Assembly: GCF_005144745.1 (NCBI RefSeq)
Contig: NZ_SWKK01000008.1
Coordinates: 434,001 to 498,000, forward strand
Source of the DNA: Flavobacterium sp. ASW18X
Lineage (GTDB): Bacteria > Bacteroidota > Bacteroidia > Flavobacteriales > Flavobacteriaceae
Direction of reading: 5' to 3'
Length of the DNA: 64,000 nt
Of this stretch, positions 51,520 to 59,699 are shown in pieces. A model generated the notes under the pieces. That model saw only the letters and a list, made by a program, of their open reading frames with translations, had not been told where the DNA came from and searched no databases. Position 1 is the first letter of the stretch. Every line of letters starts with the position of its first letter. The position numbers were made by a program, and so were the translations under genes.

Positions 51520-54459
51520 ATGAATTACGATTTTCAGAAGATTGAGAAGAAATGGCAAGAATATTGGGCCAAAAACGAAACCTTTAAAGCCCATAACAAT
51601 TCTGAAAAACCAAAATATTATACCCTTTCTATGTTTCCTTACCCTTCTGGGGCTGGGTTGCATGTGGGGCATCCGCTAGGCTATATTGCTGGTGATATTT
51701 ACGCGCGTTACAAAAGACACAAAGGATTTAACGTTTTGCATCCCATGGGGTACGATTCTTTTGGGTTGCCTGCAGAACAGTATGCCATACAAACGGGGCA
51801 ACACCCTGCAATTACCACGGAAACAAATATTAATAGGTACCGTGAGCAGTTAGATCGCATTGGTTTTTCTTTTGATTGGAGCCGAGAGGTACGTACTTCT
51901 AATCCTGAATATTACAAATGGACACAGTGGATATTTATTCAATTGTTTAATTCTTGGTATGACGTTGCTGCGGATAAGGCTAAACCTATTTCCGAGTTGG
52001 TTACTGTTTTTGAGAAGGAAGGCAATGAAACTGTTAATGCGGTTTGTGACGAAGACGTGTCTAGCTTTACTGCTGAAGAATGGAAGGCATTAGATAAGGC
52101 CGCCAAAGAACGTATCCTTCTAAAATACAGATTAACCTATTTGGCAGATGCCGAAGTGAACTGGTGTCCAGCTTTAGGCACGGTATTAGCTAATGACGAA
52201 ATAGTAAACGGCGTTTCTGAACGTGGTGGACACGAAGTTGTCCGTAAGAAGATGACCCAGTGGATGATGCGAATCACCGCTTATGCACAGCGATTATTAG
52301 ATGGTTTGGAGAAGATAGACTGGCCGCAGCCGCTTAAAGATTCTCAAACCAATTGGATAGGTAGGTCAGAAGGGGCGTCCGTAACTTTTAAAGTAAAGGA
52401 TTACGAAGCCAATATAGAAGTGTTTACTACTAGGCCAGATACTATTTTTGGAGTTTCTTTTATGACCTTGGCTCCAGAACACCCGTTGGTGGCAGAAATT
52501 ACCACCCCTGATCAAAAGGCAGAGATTGAAGCGTATGTAGAAGCAACCGCAAAACGCTCTGAACGCGACCGTATGGCAGATGTGAAAACCATATCCGGAG
52601 CTTTTACGGGGGCGTATGCAGAACATCCATTTACCAAAGAACCAATACCAATATGGATAGGCGATTATGTTTTAGCAAGTTATGGTACAGGGGCTGTTAT
52701 GGCGGTTCCTTGTGGAGACCAGAGAGATTATGATTTTGCCAAGCATTTCAACATTGCCATACCGAACATTTTTGATGGTGTAGATATCTCTGAGGAAGCG
52801 TTTGCGGATAAAGCCAATACGGTAATTGCAAATTCAGATTTCTTAAATGGGTTGTCTTACAAAGAAGCTACCCAAAAAGCTATTGCAGAGTTAGAGGCTA
52901 TAGGGCAAGGTAAAGGAAAAATAAATTACCGCTTGCGCGATGCCGTTTTTAGTCGTCAACGCTACTGGGGAGAGCCATTCCCAGTGTATTATGATGCCAA
53001 TGGGTTGCCACAAATGATAGCGGAGGAACATTTGCCAATAGCTTTGCCAGAGGTAGAAAAGTATTTGCCAACAGAAACTGGGGAGCCACCTTTGGGCAAC
53101 GCTAATACTTGGGCGTGGGATGTTGCCAATGCAAAAGTGGTGGCTAATGATGCTATAGACAATAAGAGCATTTTTGCTTTGGAATTGAATACTATGCCGG
53201 GTTGGGCAGGGAGCAGCCAATACTTTAACAGGTATATGGACCCAAGAAATACGGAAGCTATTTACGGCAAAGAGGCGGTAGATTATTGGAAAGAAGTAGA
53301 CCTTTACATTGGGGGTAGCGAGCATGCTACGGGGCATTTATTGTACGCTAGATTTTGGCAAAAGTTTTTGTTTGATAGAGGTTTTGTTCCTGTAGATGAG
53401 TTTGCCAAGAAGCTGATTAACCAAGGAATGATAACCGGTACTAGTGCTTTTGTGTACGTATGGAAAAAAAAGCATCACGACAAACCTATTATTATATCAA
53501 AAGGAATAATTGATAAAGCTGTAAAAGAAGCTGGGTTTATATATGATTACTCTGAAAAATTGAATGATTTGTTCGCTGATTTGAGGAGTAAAAAGTCTTT
53601 GGGGAGAATTGTTTCTGAAGCTAGTTTTGGTGATTTCAATCCTATCCATGCAGATGTTTCTTTAGTTAATGCTAGTGATGAGTTAGATGTAGAAGGCTTT
53701 AAAACTTGGCGCCCCGAATTTAAAGATGCTGAATTTATATTGGAAGACGGGGCTTACATAGTAGGTAGGGAAGTAGAAAAGATGTCCAAATCTAAATATA
53801 ACGTAGTGAATCCAGATGCTATTTGCGAGGAATACGGAGCGGATTCTTTACGTCTATACGAGATGTTCTTAGGACCTTTAGAGCAATCCAAGCCGTGGAA
53901 CACAGCAGGTATTACGGGCGTGCATGGTTTCCTTAAGAAATTATGGAAATTATATACTCCTTTTATCGATGGAGAAGTTGCAGAAGTTGCTCCGAGTAAA
54001 GACAACCTAAAAACCTTACATAAAACCATTAAAAAGGTAGAAGAAGATATAGAGAACTTTAGCTTTAATACATCGGTATCTACTTTTATGATTTGTGTTA
54101 ATGAGTTAACAGCTCAAAAATGCCAGAGCAAAGAAATCTTATCACCTTTAGCGGTGCTAGTTTCGCCTTATGCCCCTCATATTGCAGAGGAGTTATGGCA
54201 AATCTTAGGGAATTCGACTTCAATTGCAGAAGCGGCTTTTCCTGTTTTTGATGAAAAGCACTTGGTAGAAAGTAGCAAAGAATATCCTATCTCATTTAAT
54301 GGTAAGCTTCGTTTTAAGTTAGAATTGCCTTTAGATATGTCTAAGGAAGAAATAGAGCAAGTAGTTATGGCTCATGAAAAAACGCAAGAGCAATTAGAAG
54401 GTAGGACTCCTAAAAAGGTGATTGTGGTTCCTGGAAAGATTGTAAATATTGTAGGGTAG
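51520..54459 (+). CDS. leuS: Leucine-tRNA ligase
   Basis: 979 aa. Class I synthetase. HIGH motif as HVGH in SGAGLHVGHPLGY (near residue 51), an editing domain with the Thr-rich segment FTTRPDTIFGVS and TGAVMAVPCGDQRDYDF, and KMSKS in VEKMSKSKYNVVNPD. The stretch between TSAFVYV and HADVSLV (about 53460-53640) is some 40 residues longer than I expect for Flavobacteriaceae, apparently a species-level insertion before KMSKS. Preceded by a TATTTTTG box and followed by a strong terminator. Confidence 0.96.
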   Translation: MNYDFQKIEKKWQEYWAKNETFKAHNNSEKPKYYTLSMFPYPSGAGLHVGHPLGYIAGDIYARYKRHKGFNVLHPMGYDSFGLPAEQYAIQTGQHPAITTETNINRYREQLDRIGFSFDWSREVRTSNPEYYKWTQWIFIQLFNSWYDVAADKAKPISELVTVFEKEGNETVNAVCDEDVSSFTAEEWKALDKAAKERILLKYRLTYLADAEVNWCPALGTVLANDEIVNGVSERGGHEVVRKKMTQWMMRITAYAQRLLDGLEKIDWPQPLKDSQTNWIGRSEGASVTFKVKDYEANIEVFTTRPDTIFGVSFMTLAPEHPLVAEITTPDQKAEIEAYVEATAKRSERDRMADVKTISGAFTGAYAEHPFTKEPIPIWIGDYVLASYGTGAVMAVPCGDQRDYDFAKHFNIAIPNIFDGVDISEEAFADKANTVIANSDFLNGLSYKEATQKAIAELEAIGQGKGKINYRLRDAVFSRQRYWGEPFPVYYDANGLPQMIAEEHLPIALPEVEKYLPTETGEPPLGNANTWAWDVANAKVVANDAIDNKSIFALELNTMPGWAGSSQYFNRYMDPRNTEAIYGKEAVDYWKEVDLYIGGSEHATGHLLYARFWQKFLFDRGFVPVDEFAKKLINQGMITGTSAFVYVWKKKHHDKPIIISKGIIDKAVKEAGFIYDYSEKLNDLFADLRSKKSLGRIVSEASFGDFNPIHADVSLVNASDELDVEGFKTWRPEFKDAEFILEDGAYIVGREVEKMSKSKYNVVNPDAICEEYGADSLRLYEMFLGPLEQSKPWNTAGITGVHGFLKKLWKLYTPFIDGEVAEVAPSKDNLKTLHKTIKKVEEDIENFSFNTSVSTFMICVNELTAQKCQSKEILSPLAVLVSPYAPHIAEELWQILGNSTSIAEAAFPVFDEKHLVESSKEYPISFNGKLRFKLELPLDMSKEEIEQVVMAHEKTQEQLEGRTPKKVIVVPGKIVNIVG

Positions 54460-54485
54460 CCCTTTTAACATTAAGCTTAAAAATT

Positions 54486-54520
54486 AAAAACCCCTTCCAA
54501 AACGGAAGGGGTTTTTGTTT
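54486..54520 (+). terminator. Terminator of leuS
   Basis: AAAAACCCCTTCC (54486-54498), loop AAAAC, GGAAGGGGTTTTT (54504-54516). Confidence 0.92.
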
Positions 54521-54584
54521 ATTCAATTAAAAAAGTCGATTAAATCTGGGGTAAATGTACAACAAAGTTTAATAATAACAACTA

Positions 54585-54657
54585 TACCCCCTAAAAAATA
54601 GGGGGTAATAACTAATAAAAAGTGTTATTTATCGAGTTGACCCCTACTTTTTATCGA
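54585..54657. promoter_or_regulatory. Upstream region of ald: perfect hairpin and spaced direct repeats
   Basis: TACCCCCTA (54585-54593) and TAGGGGGTA (54599-54607) form a perfect dyad. Then TTTATCGA occurs at 54628-54635 and again at 54650-54657, 22 bp apart on the same face of the helix. Likely regulator sites for ald; the regulator is not identified. Confidence 0.5.
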
Positions 54658-54719
54658 TTTTCCTTGTGATAAATCAAAAATTGATTCAACTTTGACCTAT
54701 AATCTTAATACAACTAAAG

Positions 54720-55823
54720 ATGATTGTAGGTGTACCAAAAGAAATCAAGAACAATGAGAGCAGGGTGGGGATGACCCCCGCCGGTGTTTATGAATTGGTA
54801 AAAAATGGCCATACCGTTTATGTACAGTCTGAAGCTGGAGCAGGTAGTGGTTTTTTTAATCAAGATTATCAGCAAGCAGGAGCTACAATCTTAGATACCA
54901 TTGGTCAAGTGTATGCCATGAGTGAAATGATTGTAAAAGTTAAAGAGCCAATAGCAGAAGAGTATGGCTTAGTACGAAAAGGACAAATCATTTTTACTTA
55001 TTTTCATTTTGCATCCTCAGAGCCATTAACTAAAGCAATGATAGATAGTAGGTCTGTTTGTATTGCCTATGAAACGGTAGAAGATGAAGAAGGAACACTG
55101 CCTCTGTTAACCCCTATGAGTGAGGTTGCTGGGCGTATGGCTATACAACAAGGTGCAAAATATTTAGAGAAACCTGCAAAAGGCAGAGGTGTATTATTGG
55201 GTGGAGTTCCAGGGGTTACTCCAGGAAAAGTATTGGTAATAGGTGCTGGTGTTGTTGGGATACAAGCTGCTAAAATGGCAGCAGGGTTAGGGGCTCATGT
55301 CACTATCATGGATGTGAATATGAAACGCCTACGCTATGTAAATGATGTAATGCCGCCCCACGTAGTAACAGAATTTTCGAACGAATTTAATATTAGAAAA
55401 CATATTAAAACGCACGATTTAATTGTAGGTGGTGTATTATTAAAGGGTAAAAAAGCACCCAATCTCATCACAAGAGATATGCTAAAAGAAATGCGTCCGG
55501 GTACAGTGATTGTAGATGTGGCGGTAGACCAAGGCGGTTGTGTAGAGACCACAAAGGCTACTACGCATGAGAATCCTACCTATATTATAGATGACGTTGT
55601 GCATTATTGTGTAGCTAATATGCCGGGAGCAGTCCCTTATACGAGTACGGTAGCCTTGACCAATGTTACTTTGCCTTATGTGCTTAAGTTGGCCAATAAC
55701 GGATGGGAGGCTGCCTGCCGTATGGACAAGTCCTTGGAGAAGGGCTTAAATATAGTAGACGGTGATGTTGTCTATAAAGAAATCATCGAGGCCTTTTCTT
55801 GGAAAGAGCCGGTTTTATTCTAA
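54720..55823 (+). CDS. ald: Alanine dehydrogenase
   Basis: 367 aa. NAD-dependent deamination of L-alanine to pyruvate and ammonium. N-terminal family start MIVGVPKEIKNNESRVGMTP with the substrate-binding Lys and Arg, YFHFASSEPLTKAM, and a NAD-binding Rossmann stretch VLVIGAGVVGIQAAKMAAGLG. Then VVDVAVDQGGCVETT and CVANMPGAVPYTST. Monocistronic with dyads upstream and a perfect terminator downstream. A role in alanine catabolism is expected. Confidence 0.95.
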   Translation: MIVGVPKEIKNNESRVGMTPAGVYELVKNGHTVYVQSEAGAGSGFFNQDYQQAGATILDTIGQVYAMSEMIVKVKEPIAEEYGLVRKGQIIFTYFHFASSEPLTKAMIDSRSVCIAYETVEDEEGTLPLLTPMSEVAGRMAIQQGAKYLEKPAKGRGVLLGGVPGVTPGKVLVIGAGVVGIQAAKMAAGLGAHVTIMDVNMKRLRYVNDVMPPHVVTEFSNEFNIRKHIKTHDLIVGGVLLKGKKAPNLITRDMLKEMRPGTVIVDVAVDQGGCVETTKATTHENPTYIIDDVVHYCVANMPGAVPYTSTVALTNVTLPYVLKLANNGWEAACRMDKSLEKGLNIVDGDVVYKEIIEAFSWKEPVLF

Positions 55824-55846
55824 CTAACATTATGACAGCTCAAAAG

Positions 55847-55873
55847 ACCCCGCCAAATTTGGCGGGGTTTTTG
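55847..55873 (+). terminator. Terminator of ald
   Basis: ACCCCGCCAAATTTGGCGGGGT (55847-55868), a perfect palindrome, then TTTTG. Confidence 0.92.
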
Positions 55874-55912
55874 TTTATTTGTGAGTATATTTAAATAAAA
55901 ATCGATAAAATC

Positions 55913-56608
55913 ATGATGGGATATTATATATTGATGGGTGCGATTGGTTTAGTAAGTTGGCTCGTCAGTTCTAGATTAAAAAGCAAGTTTAAACACTATT
56001 CTAAAGTGCACTTGCAAAATGGAATGAGTGGAGCAGAAATTGCTCAAAAAATGTTAGATGACCATGGTATCAGAGATGTAAAGGTTATTTCTACACCTGG
56101 AATGTTAACAGACCATTATAATCCTAAAAATAAAACTGTAAACTTATCAGAAGGTGTGTACAGTCAACGTAACGCCGCCGCCGCCGCAGTGGCAGCACAT
56201 GAGGTTGGCCATGCCGTACAACATGCACAAGCGTATGAATGGTTAGGGATGCGCTCTAAGTTGGTGCCTATTGTTAGTGTAACTTCTGGCATGTCTACTT
56301 GGGTGGTATTTGGTGGTTTGGCTTTAGGCGCTGCTGCTGGTATTGGTATAGGGTATTGGGTGGCTGTGGCTGGCTTGGTAATGATGGGCTTTGCAACACT
56401 TTTTAGTTTTGTTACACTACCAGTAGAATATGATGCTAGTAAAAGAGCATTAGTCTGGTTAAAGCAAAAAAATATAGTAACCCAACAAGAATACAAAGGC
56501 TCAGAAGATGCCTTAAAATGGGCAGCAAGAACCTATTTGGTTGCTGCTATTGGTTCTTTAGCTACTTTAGTGTATTGGGGATTACAAGTATTTGGAGGTA
56601 GAGATTAA
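55913..56608 (+). CDS. Zinc membrane metallopeptidase, YugP-like
   Basis: 231 aa. N-terminal membrane helix (MMGYYILMGAIGLVSWLVSS), a short soluble part (SGAEIAQKMLDDHGI, YNPKNKTVNLSEGVY), the zinc motif HEVGH in AVAAHEVGHAVQHAQAYEW, and then three further helices. Matches the PF04298 family of membrane-bound neutral zinc peptidases. Substrate unknown. The second ATG at 55916 is an equal start. Its terminator faces the next convergent gene. Confidence 0.9.
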   Translation: MMGYYILMGAIGLVSWLVSSRLKSKFKHYSKVHLQNGMSGAEIAQKMLDDHGIRDVKVISTPGMLTDHYNPKNKTVNLSEGVYSQRNAAAAAVAAHEVGHAVQHAQAYEWLGMRSKLVPIVSVTSGMSTWVVFGGLALGAAAGIGIGYWVAVAGLVMMGFATLFSFVTLPVEYDASKRALVWLKQKNIVTQQEYKGSEDALKWAARTYLVAAIGSLATLVYWGLQVFGGRD

Positions 56609-56633
56609 GCCAATCCTAATTAAGAATAAAATA

Positions 56634-56661
56634 AAACCCGCCCAATAGGGCGGGTTTTTAT
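56634..56661. terminator. Terminator between convergent peptidase and membrane-protein genes
   Basis: AAAACCCGCCC (56634-56644) and GGGCGGGTTTTTA around an AATA loop; works on the forward strand, and weakly in reverse. Confidence 0.88.
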
Positions 56662-56671
56662 GTTTAAAGCG

Positions 56672-57178
56672 TTACTTTTTTATTTCTATAGCTTTTAATT
56701 GCTTGTAATAATTAGTAATTCTTGCATGTGCCGTGCCATCCACTAATAAAATAACAACAAGCATAGCTATGGTGGTTATACTGTAGGCGCGCCACCTAGG
56801 GCCATCAAAAAATAAGATGCACAAAGCAGCAATACATATGAGAATAGGAATGGCTTTAAATACCACGGTGCTATATTCTTTAAGCGTGCTTTCTGCACGG
56901 GTAATTTCTGCATCTTTAAACGCTACCTTATCCAGAGAATACGCTTTTTCAAATTGAGTAATTCTGTTTTTATTAGTGTAGAACAGTCCTAAGCCAATGG
57001 TTAATAGTAAAAGACCTGCAATCAACATTGGTATAGTATAGGCTTTGGCCAAATCGGTCTTACCTAATTGCCAAAACCCTGCACTGGCGGCTAGAAAAAA
57101 GATGGCAAAATAAATAAAGAATCGAGTAGAAAATACTTCTGCTTTTGCCCATTCTGTGGCTAATTTTAATAATTCCAT
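56672..57178 (-). CDS. Four-helix membrane protein of unknown function
   Basis: About 168 aa from the ATG at 57178 (MELLKLATEWAKAEVFSTRF). Membrane helices at about 20-38, 48-66, 108-126 and 135-152, with a charged helical loop between the second and third (FEKAYSLDKVAFKDAEITRA). It starts 2 nt after the AraC gene ends and is the third gene of an SDR-AraC-membrane operon. I do not recognise the family. Confidence 0.75.
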   Translation of the reverse strand: MELLKLATEWAKAEVFSTRFFIYFAIFFLAASAGFWQLGKTDLAKAYTIPMLIAGLLLLTIGLGLFYTNKNRITQFEKAYSLDKVAFKDAEITRAESTLKEYSTVVFKAIPILICIAALCILFFDGPRWRAYSITTIAMLVVILLVDGTAHARITNYYKQLKAIEIKK

Positions 57179-57180
57179 AA

Positions 57181-58092
57181 TCAATTTAATTTGTATTTTT
57201 CTCTATATTCCGTAGGGCTAATACCTTCTTTCTTTTTAAACAATCTTGAAAAGTAAGGAGGGTACTCAAAACCTAATTCATACGCTATTTCTGCTATTGT
57301 TTTATGGGGTTGTAATAACCTATTTTTCGCCTCGTTAATCAGTTGCAATTGTAGGTGTTCTGTGGTAGTTTTTCCAGTCTCTTTTTTTAGGGTGTCACTT
57401 AAATATCGTTGTGATACGGAAAGTTTTGCCGCCAACTGTTCAATACTTGGAATACCATGCTCTTGCAATTGGTTAGATTCTAAATATGCTGTTAATTGTT
57501 GATTAAAAGCGTTTAACAAGTCATTCCCTAATTCTTTTCTATTTATAAATTGGCGTTCATAAAAACGATTAGCGTATTTAAGTAAGGTGTCTAATTGCGA
57601 AATAATGATGTCTTTGCTAAAAGCATCCTGATTATTTTGATATTCTATTTCTATGTTGTCTACAATAGTTTCTAATAGTATTTCTTCTTTTGGTGATAAG
57701 TGTAAAGCTTCATTAATAGAATATGAAAAGAAACCATATTTTTTAATTTGATGTGCAAGTGCTGTTCCTTTTAAAAAATCTTCATGAAAATTTATAGAAA
57801 ATCCTTTTTGCTCAAAAACAACACTATTGTCCCATTGCAATACTAGTCTTGGCGCGATAAAAAATAAGGCGCCATTGGTAAAATCGTATTTAGTTCTGCC
57901 ATAATTTAAATTACCCGAAATGTATTTTTTAAAGCTAATAGTATAACAATCATTGGTAATGGGTGGAGAACTCTCTCTAGGGCAAGGCAAATAACCATCG
58001 CCTTTAGAATTAAAAACGCTAAACATAGGGTGCTCTGGCCTAGGTAAACCAAGATAATCCAAATAGGCTGTGAGTGTTTTAATATGTTCCAT
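57181..58092 (-). CDS. AraC family transcriptional regulator
   Basis: 303 aa. N-terminal cupin-like sensor region (about 30-150; NGALFFIAPRLVLQW) and a C-terminal double HTH (about 205-300; IEQLAAKLSVSQRYLSDTLKKETG, then TIAEIAYELGFEYPPYFSRLFKKKEGISPTEYR). It lies 9 nt after the SDR gene. Direct repeats upstream of that operon (59112-59145) are likely its own binding site. The effector is unknown. Confidence 0.92.
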   Translation of the reverse strand: MEHIKTLTAYLDYLGLPRPEHPMFSVFNSKGDGYLPCPRESSPPITNDCYTISFKKYISGNLNYGRTKYDFTNGALFFIAPRLVLQWDNSVVFEQKGFSINFHEDFLKGTALAHQIKKYGFFSYSINEALHLSPKEEILLETIVDNIEIEYQNNQDAFSKDIIISQLDTLLKYANRFYERQFINRKELGNDLLNAFNQQLTAYLESNQLQEHGIPSIEQLAAKLSVSQRYLSDTLKKETGKTTTEHLQLQLINEAKNRLLQPHKTIAEIAYELGFEYPPYFSRLFKKKEGISPTEYREKYKLN

Positions 58093-58101
58093 TGCCTTAA
58101 A

Positions 58102-59058
58102 TTAAATATTCCATTTTATTCCGGTCTCTTCTTCAGATAGTTTCCACAATTTCTCGGCTACATTTTTATCCTTTGCGTGAGGTTTAATAGGATGTGCACC
58201 TACTGGCCCAACCCAATTGTTTCTTCCAGTTGGGCCATAAAAACGTTCTTGGTCCAGGTAAGGTTCAGTAGCACAAAGTAAAGAAGGGTATGCTCCGTTT
58301 TCTGCTGGTTGAGTCAGAGGAGATAACTTCATAATTCCAAAAATGATACGCATTAGTAAACTGCCGCTAGTGCTAATTAAAGAAGTTCTAGAAGAACCAG
58401 GGTGGCATGCATAAGCTTTTACATTGGTATTTCCAGAGTGTTTTAATTTGTTTTGGAGCTCGTAAATAGTCATTATTTGGGCTAGTTTACTTTGACTATA
58501 TGCATCATTTGGAGTGTAATCATTTTCCCAGTTAAGGTCATTAAACTTTATGGTCTTTAAACCCATGTCGTATCCCAAACTCCCTACGGTAACAATCCTT
58601 CCTTTAGATTTTTCTAAAAGAGGGAACAGAAGCCCTTGAAGTGTAAAGTGACCAAAATAATTAACTCCCATCTGACTTTCCCAGCCGTTTTCTGTTAGTT
58701 GCCGTTTGGGTACTTGAGCTATCGCTGCATTGCAAATAAGAGCATCAATCTTGTCGGTGTTTTCTAATATCTCTGCGGCAGCTTCTTTTACAGATTTTTG
58801 TGAACCTAAATCCATCTGTATGGCTTTTACTGGTATGTCTGTTCCTACCTGCTCTTTAAGACGGGTAATGGTTTCTTCAGCTTTTTTAGGGTTTCTGTTG
58901 AGCATAATTACTTTTGCTCCCTTGGAAAGTAAAATTCTTGCGGCTTCAAAACCGGTTCCGCTTGTAGTACCAGTGATTACAAATGTTTTTCCAGTTTGGT
59001 CTGCCATTAATTCTGGAGTCCATCCTTTTTTGCCAAATTGATTTTTTTGCATTGCCAT
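58102..59058 (-). CDS. Short-chain dehydrogenase/reductase, retinol-dehydrogenase-like
   Basis: 318 aa. Cofactor motif TGTTSGTGFEAARIL (TGxxxGxG) with NRNPKKAE after it, which favours NADP. Active-site Ser in VTVGSLGYDMG and Tyr-Lys in YSQSKLAQ (YxxSK). An N-terminal tail of about 20 residues and a long C-terminus place it with the WWOX/protochlorophyllide-reductase-like SDRs. Substrate unknown. First gene of the AraC operon. An alternative ATG lies at 59052. Confidence 0.88.
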   Translation of the reverse strand: MAMQKNQFGKKGWTPELMADQTGKTFVITGTTSGTGFEAARILLSKGAKVIMLNRNPKKAEETITRLKEQVGTDIPVKAIQMDLGSQKSVKEAAAEILENTDKIDALICNAAIAQVPKRQLTENGWESQMGVNYFGHFTLQGLLFPLLEKSKGRIVTVGSLGYDMGLKTIKFNDLNWENDYTPNDAYSQSKLAQIMTIYELQNKLKHSGNTNVKAYACHPGSSRTSLISTSGSLLMRIIFGIMKLSPLTQPAENGAYPSLLCATEPYLDQERFYGPTGRNNWVGPVGAHPIKPHAKDKNVAEKLWKLSEEETGIKWNI

Positions 59059-59081
59059 TTTTTGGGGTTTAATTTCTATGG

Positions 59082-59145
59082 CAAAGTTCTGACAGGTAAA
59101 GGGTTATGGTCGTATACATTTTTTCGTAAGTTGTATACTTTTTCG
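59082..59145 (-). promoter_or_regulatory. AraC-type direct-repeat operator and promoter of the SDR-AraC operon
   Basis: On the reverse strand CGAAAAAGTATAC (59145-59133) and CGAAAAAATGTATAC (59126-59112) form a direct repeat, with the GTATAC cores 21 bp apart. Downstream, AACTTTG (59088-59082) serves as a -7-like box, placing the repeats at about -35 to -70, the usual AraC activator position. Confidence 0.6.
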
Positions 59146-59180
59146 CTTCTAACTTACTTAATTACACTTATATAAGTTTT

Positions 59181-59651
59181 TTATATAGATATCTGTCTAT
59201 CTATTTGTTGGTCAAGAGAAATAAAGGTTTCAGTTCTAGAAACACCCTCAATAGCTTGAATCTTTTTATTTAACACCTGCATTAGATGTTCGTTGTCCAT
59301 GCATAACACCTTTATAAGGATAGACCAATTACCCGTGGTATAATGGCATTCTAGAACCTCTGGTATTTTTTTTAAATCGCCCACCGCTCTAGGATTGCTC
59401 ATGGCGCGGTCTAAATAAATACCAATGTATGCCATAGTGGTGTATCCTAAAACTCTAGGATTAATTACAAATTTGGAGCCAGAGATAACACCTGTAGCTT
59501 CTAATTTGCGTAATCTTTGATGAATGGCAGCGCCAGAGATTCCAATTTTTCGCGCAATCTCTAGAATTGGTTTGCGGGCATCTTCCATTAAATGCCTTAG
59601 GATTTTTTTATCAATTCCGTCTAACTCTAATATATTGATGCCTTTTCTCAT
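59181..59651 (-). CDS. Lrp/AsnC family transcriptional regulator
   Basis: 156 aa. N-terminal HTH (about 10-55; LDGIDKKILRHLMEDARKPI, ISGAAIHQRLRKLEATGVI) and a C-terminal ligand-binding RAM/AsnC domain (AYIGIYLDRAM, VLECHYTTGNWSILIKVLC). It senses amino acids as an octamer or dimer. It lies 48 nt downstream of the saccharopine dehydrogenase-like gene, so lysine-related control is possible but unproven. Confidence 0.92.
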   Translation of the reverse strand: MRKGINILELDGIDKKILRHLMEDARKPILEIARKIGISGAAIHQRLRKLEATGVISGSKFVINPRVLGYTTMAYIGIYLDRAMSNPRAVGDLKKIPEVLECHYTTGNWSILIKVLCMDNEHLMQVLNKKIQAIEGVSRTETFISLDQQIDRQISI

Positions 59652-59699
59652 CTTTTAGTTGGTTTTAGCTACCCAAAGATAGAAAACTACTTTCAATTG

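Noticed and set aside
52891-53337. 148-codon frame opposite leuS
   Set aside because: Antisense to essential conserved LeuS sequence.
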